NCBI GenBank assembly: GCA_964346535.1
Contig: CAYFUN010000037.1
Coordinates: forward strand, 1 to 10,184
Reading direction: 5' to 3'
DNA length: 10,184 bases
From: Neofamilia sp964346535
Lineage (GTDB): Bacteria; Bacillota; Clostridia; Tissierellales; Peptoniphilaceae
Below are positions 1 to 6,249 of this stretch, piece by piece (position 1 is the first letter of the stretch; each line of letters starts with the position of its first letter). Made by a program: the position numbers and the translations under genes. The notes under the pieces were generated by a model. The model saw nothing but the letters and a program-made list of their open reading frames with translations. It did no database searches and was not told the origin of the DNA.

Positions 1-18
1 TTTTCTAACTCTGGTTTA
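1..18 (-). terminator. Left-edge-truncated terminator of the lipoprotein gene
   Basis: On the minus strand this reads as the 5' arm of a hairpin (AAACCAGAGTTAGAAA), 38 bases past the lipoprotein stop codon. The same arm occurs in the complete terminator at 6204-6240, with 15 identical bases (2-16 versus 6223-6237). The 3' arm and U-tract would lie outside the window, so the call rests on that similarity and on position. Confidence 0.5.
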
Positions 19-55
19 AATCTTTCTACTTATATAGTTAAAAGAAAACTAGTAA

Positions 56-1549
56 CTATTCTTGGTCACCCATTAAAGATTGAAATGTTTCAATAAGGTC
101 TGGTGAGTAGCCTTCTTCTTCAACTAGGCTGGCCCAGTCTAGAATATCGTCAGCATCTCTTACTTGGTCTGGAAGCATTAGGCTGCCGTCTTTTAGGCTG
201 ATACTTGGAGAAAACTCTAAGACGTCGTCTCTGTACCTAAGGGTGATTTTCCCATTTGGAGCAATGTCGCTAATATTTTGGACTATAAGGGTCGTTCCTG
301 CAGTGGCATTTTCGTCTAGGTAGTAGTTGTCTACATCTTTTAGCTTTCCATCATCAGAAAGTTCTACTTCCTTTAAGGACACTGAGGCGTTTTTGTACTT
401 TGGAACAAGGAGATAAAACTCTTGGCCAACTAAATAAGGCATATTTATTTCCTCATTTTCTGTAATAGTAGCAAGAATATTTGGATCCTTATAGTCATAA
501 AAGGCAGCCAACCAAGTTTGGAGTTTATTAAGGGTTTCCTTTAAAGTCTCCTCATTATAGGCCGATCCTAAATAGATTATAAAGGCCTTGTACTTGTTGT
601 CTTCTGGGTCAAGACCAAGCTTTCTCGCCATTTTTATATACTCACCTGCCAGTTGGCTTTGGTCAAATTTATCTGCCTTTAGTTTTAAAATAAATGGCCC
701 TGGTCCATAGTCTAGGCTTTCATACTTAGCTAAAATTAGGCTAGGCCTGCCTAAAGGGTCTATATAAAATTGATTTTTCTTAGAGGCAAAGTTATCCCAA
801 AGGTCTTGAAGTATTTTTCCAGTATAGTTAGACGGATTGTAAATATAGGAAGAATCATTGACGCCCTGGTAATAAACACTAGTCGTAAGGTCTTGGTCTT
901 CCCTTAGAGAGTTTTCAACTATTTCTAAAATTTCATCATCTTCTATGCCAAAAGTTTTCATTAGCTCTTGGTCGTTTAAAAGCTTTCCCTCTGGCAGAGA
1001 AAAGTTATAGATCTTATAGTTAGGATAGTATTCTTCTACATCATAGCTTTCAACCATAAGGCTGAGGATATTTTCATCTTGGTAGACAGAAAAAGAAGCT
1101 GAGGCTCCTAAAAAATCCCCTTCCAGGTCGCCCTTGTAAGTCTCATAAAGGTCCTTTGATCTTTGGACAAGGTCGTCGATTTCTTGGTTGACTTTTTTAG
1201 CATCTGGAGAATCTAAAAGAATTCTAGGCAGGTGGAGACCGTTAGTTAGTTTCTTTGCAGCTGCTAGGTCTTCTTGGTCTATAAAGTCTTCCCAGACTTG
1301 CCTGTCTTCAACATAGGAAGACATAGAACCTAGCTCTCCGCCTTCAACGTATAATAAATTTTCTGCAAGTTTCTGTGCTTCTTCTTCAGAATTTTCCTCA
1401 TTAGCTTCTGGTTTTTTGTCTTCTTCTAGGCTTGTTTTTGGTGGGTTGACCTCTTCTGTAGGCTTAGTCGAATCCACGTCTTTCTGACAGCCAACAAGGA
1501 CAGCAGCAGCAAGCATAAAAATAAATAAAAGCTTAAATCTTCTTTTCAT
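56..1549 (-). CDS. Large lipoprotein with RsiV/PdaC-like (DUF4163/DUF3298-type) region
   Basis: A 497-residue exported lipoprotein. The N-terminus is a lipoprotein signal peptide: basic MKRR, a hydrophobic core, then a lipobox LVGC with lipidation expected at Cys21. Residues 22-65 are a Glu/Lys/Pro-rich tether. Residues 104-215 contain LHLPRILLDSPDAKKVNQEI and later KLLNDQELMKTF, a layout I recognise from the extracellular DUF4163-DUF3298 region of RsiV and PdaC. That region is a sensor or binding fold in RsiV and precedes the deacetylase in PdaC; no catalytic deacetylase domain is visible here. Residues 300-497 are unassigned, with a beta-rich end. The ATG has a strong AAGGAGG (1556-1562) six bases upstream. 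It is a single gene with its own putative promoter, separated from fprA by a terminator. It probably sits on the outer face of the membrane; its function is unknown. The family assignment is by eye and moderate. Confidence 0.8.
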   Translation of the reverse strand: MKRRFKLLFIFMLAAAVLVGCQKDVDSTKPTEEVNPPKTSLEEDKKPEANEENSEEEAQKLAENLLYVEGGELGSMSSYVEDRQVWEDFIDQEDLAAAKKLTNGLHLPRILLDSPDAKKVNQEIDDLVQRSKDLYETYKGDLEGDFLGASASFSVYQDENILSLMVESYDVEEYYPNYKIYNFSLPEGKLLNDQELMKTFGIEDDEILEIVENSLREDQDLTTSVYYQGVNDSSYIYNPSNYTGKILQDLWDNFASKKNQFYIDPLGRPSLILAKYESLDYGPGPFILKLKADKFDQSQLAGEYIKMARKLGLDPEDNKYKAFIIYLGSAYNEETLKETLNKLQTWLAAFYDYKDPNILATITENEEINMPYLVGQEFYLLVPKYKNASVSLKEVELSDDGKLKDVDNYYLDENATAGTTLIVQNISDIAPNGKITLRYRDDVLEFSPSISLKDGSLMLPDQVRDADDILDWASLVEEEGYSPDLIETFQSLMGDQE

Positions 1550-1585
1550 AAAATCCCTCCTTAATATTTAGAGTACTTTAAGTTA

Positions 1586-1591
1586 ATTATA
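1586..1591 (-). promoter_or_regulatory. Predicted -10 element of the lipoprotein gene
   Basis: The minus strand reads TATAAT exactly, 36 bases upstream of the start codon and 23 bases before the AAGGAGG site. No convincing TTGACA-like -35 lies 16-18 bases upstream; the area is simply AT-rich. It is placed downstream of the fprA terminator, which fits a separate transcription unit. Confidence 0.4.
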
Positions 1592-1640
1592 ATACAAAAA
1601 ACTTTTTAAAGTTTAATAAAAGTTTACAAGGAAATTTTTA

Positions 1641-1678
1641 CAAATAAAGACGGCCTAATTTTATCTTAGACCGCTTTT
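1641..1678 (-). terminator. Rho-independent terminator after fprA
   Basis: Read on the minus strand, GCGGTCTA and TAGGCCGT form an 8-bp stem (two G-U pairs) around a 9-base loop (AGATAAAAT), followed by CTTTATTT. It begins 9 bases after the fprA stop codon. On the plus strand the stem has mismatches, so the minus strand is the better reading. Confidence 0.7.
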
Positions 1679-1683
1679 GTTAT

Positions 1684-2889
1684 TTATTTTTCAGTTGTTG
1701 ATGCAGCAAGTAGAGCCTTAGTGAAGTTTTCGGTTTCCTTTAAAAAACCATCATCTGGCATCCAAGAAACCCTTAGCTCTTCGTCTATAAGTTCAAAGCC
1801 TGCCTTTTCAAGCTCGCCTCTTAAAACCTTGTTTCCCTCTCCAGACCAGCCGTAAGAACCAAATACTCCTGCTACCTTGTCTTTAAATTTAAGTTCTTGC
1901 AAAAAGTGTAGCCAGCCTGACATAGTGGTGATTATAGAGTTTCCAACTGTAGGAGAACCTACAGCTATGGCTTTAGATTTAAAAACTTCTGTCATTATGT
2001 CGTTCCTATCAACTTCTGCTACAGACAATACTTTTGTCCTTGTTGAGGGAGAAAGTTCTCTAATATCATCTGCAATTTTATGGGCAATTTTTTTAGTTGC
2101 TCCCCACATAGAATCATAGATTATTGTGATTTGATCTTCTTTATAGGCATCAGCCCATTCAGCATACTTATTAACTATTTCAAGGGCATTTTCCCTCCAA
2201 ATACTTCCATGGCTTGTAGCTATAATGTCTATAGGTAGGTTCATGGCCACAATTTCCTCAATTTTCTTTTTTGCGAAAGATGAAAAAGGAGTTAAAATAT
2301 TGGCGTAGTATTTCATAGCTTCATTCCAAAGAATAGTTGGGTCTGCCTTGTCATTGAAAAGTTCACTTAAGGCATAGTGTTGACCAAAGGCATCATTAGA
2401 AAATAATATATTATCTCCTGTCATATAGGTCGCCATTGAGTCAGGCCAGTGAAGCATCATCATCTCTACAAAAATTAATTGTTTTCCGTTTCCTATATCT
2501 ACAGAGTCTCCAGTTTTTACAACCCTATAGTCCCACTCTGGGTGGTGGTACTGGCCTATAAGGGATTTTTTGCCGTTTGCTGTACAAAAAATAGGGGTGT
2601 CTGGAATTTCTTTCATAATTTCCAATAAGGATCCTGAGTGGTCAGGCTCTCCATGGTTTATAACTATATAGTCAATTTCTTTTAGGTCAATTTCGCTTTT
2701 TAAATTTTTTACAAACTCTTCCTTGTGAGGAGTCCACACAGTGTCAATTAATACTGTCTTTTCCTCTTGAATTAAATAAGCATTTTGACTGGATCCATTG
2801 TGGACAGAATACTCTGTTCCATGAAATTCTTGAAGTTCCCAGTCAATTTTTCCTACCCAATAAACATTGTTCTTAATTTGTTTTTTCAT
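1684..2889 (-). CDS. fprA: A-type flavodiiron protein (O2/NO reductase)
   Basis: A 401-residue cytoplasmic flavodiiron protein. This family reduces O2 to water and/or NO to N2O at a di-iron site fed by FMN. The N-terminal metallo-beta-lactamase-like domain (about 1-250) keeps the di-iron ligand set: the HGEPDH motif at 79-84 (His79, Glu81, Asp83), His147 in LHWPDSM, Asp166 in SNDAFG and His227 in TSHG. The C-terminal flavodoxin domain (about 253-395) shows the FMN phosphate loop YDSMWGAT (258-265), SPTVGN (312-317) and FGSYGWSGE (343-351). There is no rubredoxin or flavin reductase extension, so it is class A and needs an external electron donor. Length matches the family. The ATG overlaps the ric stop codon by one base (TAATG), with GAGGAG just upstream, so translation is probably coupled. 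With ric and an FNR-like regulator upstream, a role in O2/NO detoxification is likely. Confidence 0.96.
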   Translation of the reverse strand: MKKQIKNNVYWVGKIDWELQEFHGTEYSVHNGSSQNAYLIQEEKTVLIDTVWTPHKEEFVKNLKSEIDLKEIDYIVINHGEPDHSGSLLEIMKEIPDTPIFCTANGKKSLIGQYHHPEWDYRVVKTGDSVDIGNGKQLIFVEMMMLHWPDSMATYMTGDNILFSNDAFGQHYALSELFNDKADPTILWNEAMKYYANILTPFSSFAKKKIEEIVAMNLPIDIIATSHGSIWRENALEIVNKYAEWADAYKEDQITIIYDSMWGATKKIAHKIADDIRELSPSTRTKVLSVAEVDRNDIMTEVFKSKAIAVGSPTVGNSIITTMSGWLHFLQELKFKDKVAGVFGSYGWSGEGNKVLRGELEKAGFELIDEELRVSWMPDDGFLKETENFTKALLAASTTEK

Positions 2890-3590
2890 TATTTCTCCTC
2901 TCTTTTTGCATACCTTTCAAACATAATAGAGTTTTCCTTAAAAATATGAACGAATACGTCTTTAACTAATTTTTCCAGTAAGCCATAGGTGTACTTGTAA
3001 GTGTTGCATCCATCTGCCGGTGCCTCAAACCAATTTGTAAGCTCTATCATTTCCTTTATTAAATCTCCTGCTTTTTCATGGTCAGCTTCTAAGTCTTCAA
3101 CCTTTTTTATGATTTCAGGGCTTGGGTTTTCATTTTCAAGCATTAATGGGAAAGTTACCTCTTCTTCTTGAATAAAGTGTTCTTCTAATTCCTTTTTTAG
3201 GTCACTAAACAAAGAATGAAGTTTCATTAATTCTTGGCCATGATGCTTATAGTGGACAGAAAGAATTTTATTTAATAGGGGGTCTATTTCAAATAAGAGG
3301 TCCCTTTCCTTATTGTGGTGGTCTACAAGTAGAGAATCTACCATTTCATGTAGGCTAAGTCCCTGGAATTCTTCTAGATCTACTTCTTGCTTCTCCCAAG
3401 AATTATTTATCTTCATGCTCTCTTCAATATTTTCAAGAAGGGCCTGAGGGCTGATACTTTTTTCATCAGCTACTTCCTCAATTGTTTTGTGTCCATTACA
3501 GCAAAAGTCGATTTTTTCACTATTAAAAAATTCCATTATGGCATTATCTAGTTTTACAATATCTTCAATTTTCGTTTTAATATTTATCAT
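2889..3590 (-). CDS. ric: Ric-type di-iron protein (iron-sulfur cluster repair; YtfE/ScdA/DnrN family)
   Basis: A 233-residue protein of the Ric (repair of iron centres) family, which supplies iron to Fe-S clusters damaged by NO or peroxide. The N-terminal ScdA/DUF542 domain (about 5-60) carries the vicinal cysteine pair Cys30-Cys31 in DFCCNGH. The C-terminal hemerythrin-like four-helix bundle (about 78-228) has the ligand pattern expected from E. coli YtfE: His91/92, His138-xxx-Glu142, His171 and His215-xxx-Glu219. The start is an ATG preceded by GGAGG with a 7-base spacer. It lies 76 bases after the FNR-like gene and overlaps fprA by one base. The upstream gap holds a predicted -10 and an operator-like palindrome. 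It probably works with FprA in the same stress response. Family assignment is firm; physiological role is inferred. Confidence 0.94.
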   Translation of the reverse strand: MINIKTKIEDIVKLDNAIMEFFNSEKIDFCCNGHKTIEEVADEKSISPQALLENIEESMKINNSWEKQEVDLEEFQGLSLHEMVDSLLVDHHNKERDLLFEIDPLLNKILSVHYKHHGQELMKLHSLFSDLKKELEEHFIQEEEVTFPLMLENENPSPEIIKKVEDLEADHEKAGDLIKEMIELTNWFEAPADGCNTYKYTYGLLEKLVKDVFVHIFKENSIMFERYAKREEK

Positions 3591-3620
3591 TTTTTCGCCT
3601 CCTCCACTCTTCTTAACTCT

Positions 3621-3626
3621 ATTTTA
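3621..3626 (-). promoter_or_regulatory. Predicted -10 element of ric-fprA
   Basis: The minus strand reads TAAAAT 30 bases upstream of the ric start codon. No -35 hexamer is present at 17 bases (the sequence there is CGGAAA), so the promoter, if real, would need an activator. It would let ric-fprA be transcribed apart from the regulator gene. Confidence 0.35.
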
Positions 3627-3647
3627 CGCAAGGAGGAGTATCTTTTC

Positions 3648-3663
3648 CGTGTCCTATATCACA
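3648..3663 (-). promoter_or_regulatory. Candidate CRP/FNR-type operator upstream of ric
   Basis: The minus strand reads TGTGATATAGGACACG: a perfect TGTGA half-site, six bases, then ACACG, which keeps CAC of the ideal TCACA. The centre (3655.5) lies 41.5 bases upstream of a start site predicted seven bases past the TAAAAT at 3621-3626. That is the usual class II position for CRP/FNR activators. The second half-site is imperfect (3 of 5), so this is a candidate only. Confidence 0.4.
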
Positions 3664-3666
3664 TTT

Positions 3667-4353
3667 TTATAAATTTGTTAAAGTTTTTAAACCAGAAATA
3701 TTTTTTATCCTTATTGTTTTGTAGGCAATGTTTTCGATATATCCCCCTTCTTCTAGCTGGGATAGCTTCCTAGAAACAGTTTCCCTAGACATATTTATGG
3801 TCAGAGCAATATTTTCCTGATTAAGCATTATGGTATCACTTTTTATTATTCTAGCCCTATAGACCAAAAAGGCAGCTAGTCTGGTATAAGAATCTCTTAT
3901 TGACAGAATTTCCAACAGTTTTTCAGTTTCATAAACTTTTTCACTCAATGATTTTATTAAGTTCAAGGAAAAATTATGGTCTTTAACTAAAATGCTTCTC
4001 AAGACAGACTTATCAATTTGACAAATTCCTGTTTTTTCTATGGCTATACCATTTGACTCAAAGTGCTTGTCTATAAATATTGAATCTTCACCTATAAGGT
4101 CTCCTTCAACATAAATTTTTCTTATATTTTCCCTTCCATCTTCATCATAGGTAGAAGTTTTAATTTTTCCATATCTAAGAACAAATACTTTATCTATAGG
4201 ATCTCCAACAGAAAAGATATTTAGTCCTCGATCGTAGTCTTTGTGGTCTGCAGAGAGATAAATACTTTTTGTTTGATCTATCCCTAGTTCTTTAAAAAGT
4301 TTTACCTTTGACAAACATCTGCCACTAGCTTCGCAATGTTTACAAGTCTCCAT
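3667..4353 (-). CDS. Crp/Fnr-family regulator with FNR-type Fe-S cysteines
   Basis: A 228-residue transcription factor. The N-terminus has Cys4-x2-Cys7-x5-Cys13, the same spacing as Cys20/23/29 of E. coli FNR. Cys111 (TGICQIDKSVL) sits where FNR has Cys122. This argues for an O2/NO-sensitive [4Fe-4S] cluster. A cyclic-nucleotide-binding-like beta roll spans about 28-115, the dimerisation helix about 120-150, and a winged helix-turn-helix about 155-220. The recognition helix MSRETVSRKLSQL (188-200) keeps Arg190, Glu191 and Arg195, aligned with CRP Arg180, Glu181 and Arg185, and Ser194, aligned with FNR Ser212. The ATG has GGAGG five bases upstream. It is 109 bases downstream of the ABC-F gene with no terminator between them, and 76 bases upstream of ric. 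I infer that it senses redox or NO stress and controls ric-fprA. It could also be called HcpR-like; the exact subgroup is unresolved. Confidence 0.9.
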   Translation of the reverse strand: METCKHCEASGRCLSKVKLFKELGIDQTKSIYLSADHKDYDRGLNIFSVGDPIDKVFVLRYGKIKTSTYDEDGRENIRKIYVEGDLIGEDSIFIDKHFESNGIAIEKTGICQIDKSVLRSILVKDHNFSLNLIKSLSEKVYETEKLLEILSIRDSYTRLAAFLVYRARIIKSDTIMLNQENIALTINMSRETVSRKLSQLEEGGYIENIAYKTIRIKNISGLKTLTNL

Positions 4354-4462
4354 AAAATCCTCCCATGTTTTTAGTCCTACTATTACAGCTAATCATGAAT
4401 ATTTGTTTTAACCTTAATTTTATAGCCTCACCTTTTATCTGTCCTAGGCCTAGAATATTTCG

Positions 4463-6064
4463 TCACTCATCTCTTTTTATAAGTAGATTCTTATACTCTT
4501 TTTCAAGGCTTTCTCTTTCCTCTTTTGATATGTCCATAGCCAGCCTTGAATTTATAGAAGATAATCTAAAGTCAAGGAGAAGTTTGTCTTCGTCCTTATT
4601 TTTCTTGGCCTGCACTTTGCTGTTTTTATATTGGTCAAGGCTTCCCTTAAAGCTTACAAGTTTTTTGTCCTCAATAATTAAAAGCCTGTCTGCAAGGTTA
4701 TTTATAAATTCTTCGTCATGGCTTACAAATATTAGGGGCCTGTCGTAGGACTTTAAAAGTTCTTCTAGGCTTTCAATGGCCCTTAGGTCTAAAAAGTTTG
4801 TCGGCTCGTCGAAGATTAAAAAGTTAAAGTCAGCTGTTAAAATTTTCGCCAGCTTCACCTTGGCCTTTTCTCCATCACTTAAAAGCTTGACAGCTTTGTT
4901 AACATCGTCATTTTTAAAGCCTAATCTGCCAAGAACAATTCTGCTTAGAGTCTGATCGTAAATAGATGTGGCTAAAATATTTTCTAAAATAGTCTTGTCA
5001 GCTTCAAGTGTATCGTTCATTTGACTAAAGTATCCAATTTTTAAATTAGGATGGACCCAAACTTGATCTTCGTCTAAAATCATTTTTAAAAGCGTGGTCT
5101 TGCCGCATCCATTTTCGCCAAGCAGGGCCACCTTAGAATTATTTTCTATTATAAAGTTAGCCTGATCAAAGAGAATTTTATCTTTAAAGGCCTTGTTTAG
5201 ATCTTCTCCCCTTATTAAAACTTGGGAATGAATTTTTCCACTAGCTGGGGCTTTTAATTTTATCTGGCTTGCCTCTTTAGGTTTTTCTTTGACCTCAAGT
5301 TGGCTTAGCCTAGATTCAACTGCCTTGACTTGCTTGTCTAATTTTTTCTTGTTGCCTTGGCCGCCCATTTTGTGGAGTCTGGCTTCTGAGTTTCCCATTC
5401 TCTTTGGCGCAGTTTTAACTTTTGCAGATTGGTCTTTAATATTTATGGCCAAATTTTCTAGCCTAGCCTTTTCCCTTGTGTAGTTTTCGTATTCTCTTTC
5501 TTGGAACTTACGTCTTTTTTCTCTTTCTGCCAGATAAAATTTGTAGTCTCCATTGTAGACTTCGATTTTTCCATTTGAAAGTTCTAAAATCTTTGTGCAA
5601 GTTTTATTTATAAAGTCACGGTCATGGGAAATTATTAAATAGCCTAGCCTTCTAGCCTTTAACCTCACAATTAATTCCTCTTTTTGGTCCATGTCCAAAT
5701 GAGATGTCGGCTCATCTAACAAGAGAAAGTCGCCATCATCAGCTAGCAGGTCTAAAAGTTTTAGTCTCCTATACTCTCCAGGACTATAGCTATCACTTTC
5801 CTTAAGCTGAGCCTTAGAATGAATTTCCCTAGAAAATTTTTCATCTTCGGTGTCTGCATTTAATAAATAATCCATAGGCCTATCGACATTTATCCTGCCA
5901 GAATATTCTCTGTCGTGATCTAAAATCAGGCGAAAAAGTGTGGTCTTTCCTGCACCATTGTCGCCAATTAAGGCAACCTTATCATTTTCAGAAAGGGTCA
6001 GGTCTTTAATTTCAAATAAGTCCCTGTCAGCCAAGGTCTTTTTTAAATTTTCTATATATATCAT
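4463..6064 (-). CDS. ABC-F ATPase, Vga/VmlR-like ribosomal protection type
   Basis: A 533-residue soluble protein with two ABC ATPase domains and no membrane segment. Domain 1 has Walker A GDNGAGKT (34-41), a signature-like SPGEY (94-98), Walker B ending DEPT with catalytic Glu118, and switch His147. A charged helical linker (about 176-262) is the ribosome-reaching P-site tRNA interaction/antibiotic resistance region. Domain 2 has Walker A GENGCGKT (316-323), signature SDGEK (396-400), Glu420 in FDEPTNFLD, and His449. A C-terminal helical extension (about 484-533) follows. Stretches such as KIGYFSQMNDTLEADKTILEN and the LLLDF...SRL tail resemble Vga(A)/VmlR, so protection against lincosamides, streptogramin A or pleuromutilins is plausible. 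Both signatures depart from LSGGE. The ATG has AGGAGG four bases upstream. A leader ORF and hairpin precede it. A housekeeping ABC-F role cannot be excluded. Confidence 0.88.
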   Translation of the reverse strand: MIYIENLKKTLADRDLFEIKDLTLSENDKVALIGDNGAGKTTLFRLILDHDREYSGRINVDRPMDYLLNADTEDEKFSREIHSKAQLKESDSYSPGEYRRLKLLDLLADDGDFLLLDEPTSHLDMDQKEELIVRLKARRLGYLIISHDRDFINKTCTKILELSNGKIEVYNGDYKFYLAEREKRRKFQEREYENYTREKARLENLAINIKDQSAKVKTAPKRMGNSEARLHKMGGQGNKKKLDKQVKAVESRLSQLEVKEKPKEASQIKLKAPASGKIHSQVLIRGEDLNKAFKDKILFDQANFIIENNSKVALLGENGCGKTTLLKMILDEDQVWVHPNLKIGYFSQMNDTLEADKTILENILATSIYDQTLSRIVLGRLGFKNDDVNKAVKLLSDGEKAKVKLAKILTADFNFLIFDEPTNFLDLRAIESLEELLKSYDRPLIFVSHDEEFINNLADRLLIIEDKKLVSFKGSLDQYKNSKVQAKKNKDEDKLLLDFRLSSINSRLAMDISKEERESLEKEYKNLLIKRDE

Positions 6065-6082
6065 AAATCCTCCTAGAATTTT

Positions 6083-6100
6083 GAGAGGACTTTTCCTCTC
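6083..6100 (-). promoter_or_regulatory. Perfect hairpin in the ABC-F mRNA leader
   Basis: The minus strand reads GAGAGGA-AAAG-TCCTCTC, a perfect 7-bp stem with a 4-base loop. It starts on the base after the stop codon of the leader ORF and ends 8 bases before the AGGAGG of the ABC-F gene. No U-tract follows, so it is not a standard terminator. Its 3' arm (TCCTCT) can pair instead with GGAGGA of the ABC-F ribosome binding site, giving two mutually exclusive folds. Confidence 0.6.
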
Positions 6101-6133
6101 TTAGTTGTTTGAAATAATAGTTATAATTCTCAT
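6101..6133 (-). CDS. Ten-residue leader peptide upstream of the ABC-F gene
   Basis: A very short ORF coding for MRIITIISNN and ending in TAA. It has its own full AAGGAGG site (6143-6149) nine bases before the ATG, stronger than needed for a chance ORF. The stop codon abuts the perfect hairpin at 6083-6100, and the ABC-F start lies 36 bases past the stop codon. Short translated leaders that act by ribosome stalling are established for several resistance genes, including erm genes and some ABC-F genes (msr(D), vmlR). The peptide itself does not match a stalling sequence I know. I infer that it is a regulatory uORF; the inducing ligand is unknown. It is rich in Ile and ends in two Asn codons. 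Confidence 0.65.
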   Translation of the reverse strand: MRIITIISNN

Positions 6134-6142
6134 TTTTCTATA

Positions 6143-6149
6143 CCTCCTT
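6143..6149 (-). promoter_or_regulatory. Ribosome binding site of the leader peptide
   Basis: The minus strand reads AAGGAGG, a full match to the anti-Shine-Dalgarno complement, nine bases upstream of the leader ATG at 6133. It is the main evidence that the 10-codon ORF is translated. Confidence 0.65.
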
Positions 6150-6163
6150 AAAATATTATTTTA

Positions 6164-6169
6164 TATATA
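6164..6169 (-). promoter_or_regulatory. Predicted -10 element for the ABC-F leader transcript
   Basis: TATATA lies after the ferredoxin terminator and about 15 bases before the leader ribosome binding site. A start site near 6157 would leave a short 5' end before AAGGAGG. No good -35 is visible at 17 bases (AAGGCA). An overlapping TAAAAT at 6158-6163 is an alternative but would start transcription almost at the ribosome binding site. Confidence 0.35.
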
Positions 6170-6203
6170 CCCGAATTAAGGTGTGATGCCTTTACATTTT
6201 CAT

Positions 6204-6240
6204 TAAAAAACCAGAGCTAGGATTTCTAACTCTGGTTCAA
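6204..6240 (-). terminator. Rho-independent terminator after the cupin-ferredoxin operon
   Basis: The minus strand reads AACCAGAG, 13 bases including a further TAG/CTA pairing, then CTCTGGTT running into TTTTTT. This is an 8-bp outer stem with an extended inner stem and a U-tract. It starts 12 bases after the ferredoxin stop codon. Its 5' arm is nearly identical to the sequence at 2-20 downstream of the lipoprotein gene. Confidence 0.88.
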
Positions 6241-6249
6241 AGCTATTAT

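Noticed and set aside
1877..2119. Plus-strand 80-residue reading frame
   Set aside because: It lies antisense inside fprA, has no ribosome binding site and encodes no recognisable motif, while fprA has all its catalytic residues.
4444..4453. CTAGGCCTAG palindrome between the ABC-F and regulator genes
   Set aside because: It is a perfect 10-base palindrome but has no loop and no U-tract, so it is not a terminator; at this length it could be chance, and no promoter element is placed relative to it.
4365..4748. Plus-strand 127-residue hydrophobic reading frame
   Set aside because: Mostly antisense to the ABC-F C-terminus. Its Ser/Leu/Phe-rich composition is that of a reversed Lys/Glu-rich coding strand, and it has no ribosome binding site.
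6083..6100. Leader hairpin as a plain transcription terminator or attenuator
   Set aside because: On the minus strand it is followed by AAAATTCTAGG, without a U-tract, so termination there is unlikely; translational control is the better reading.
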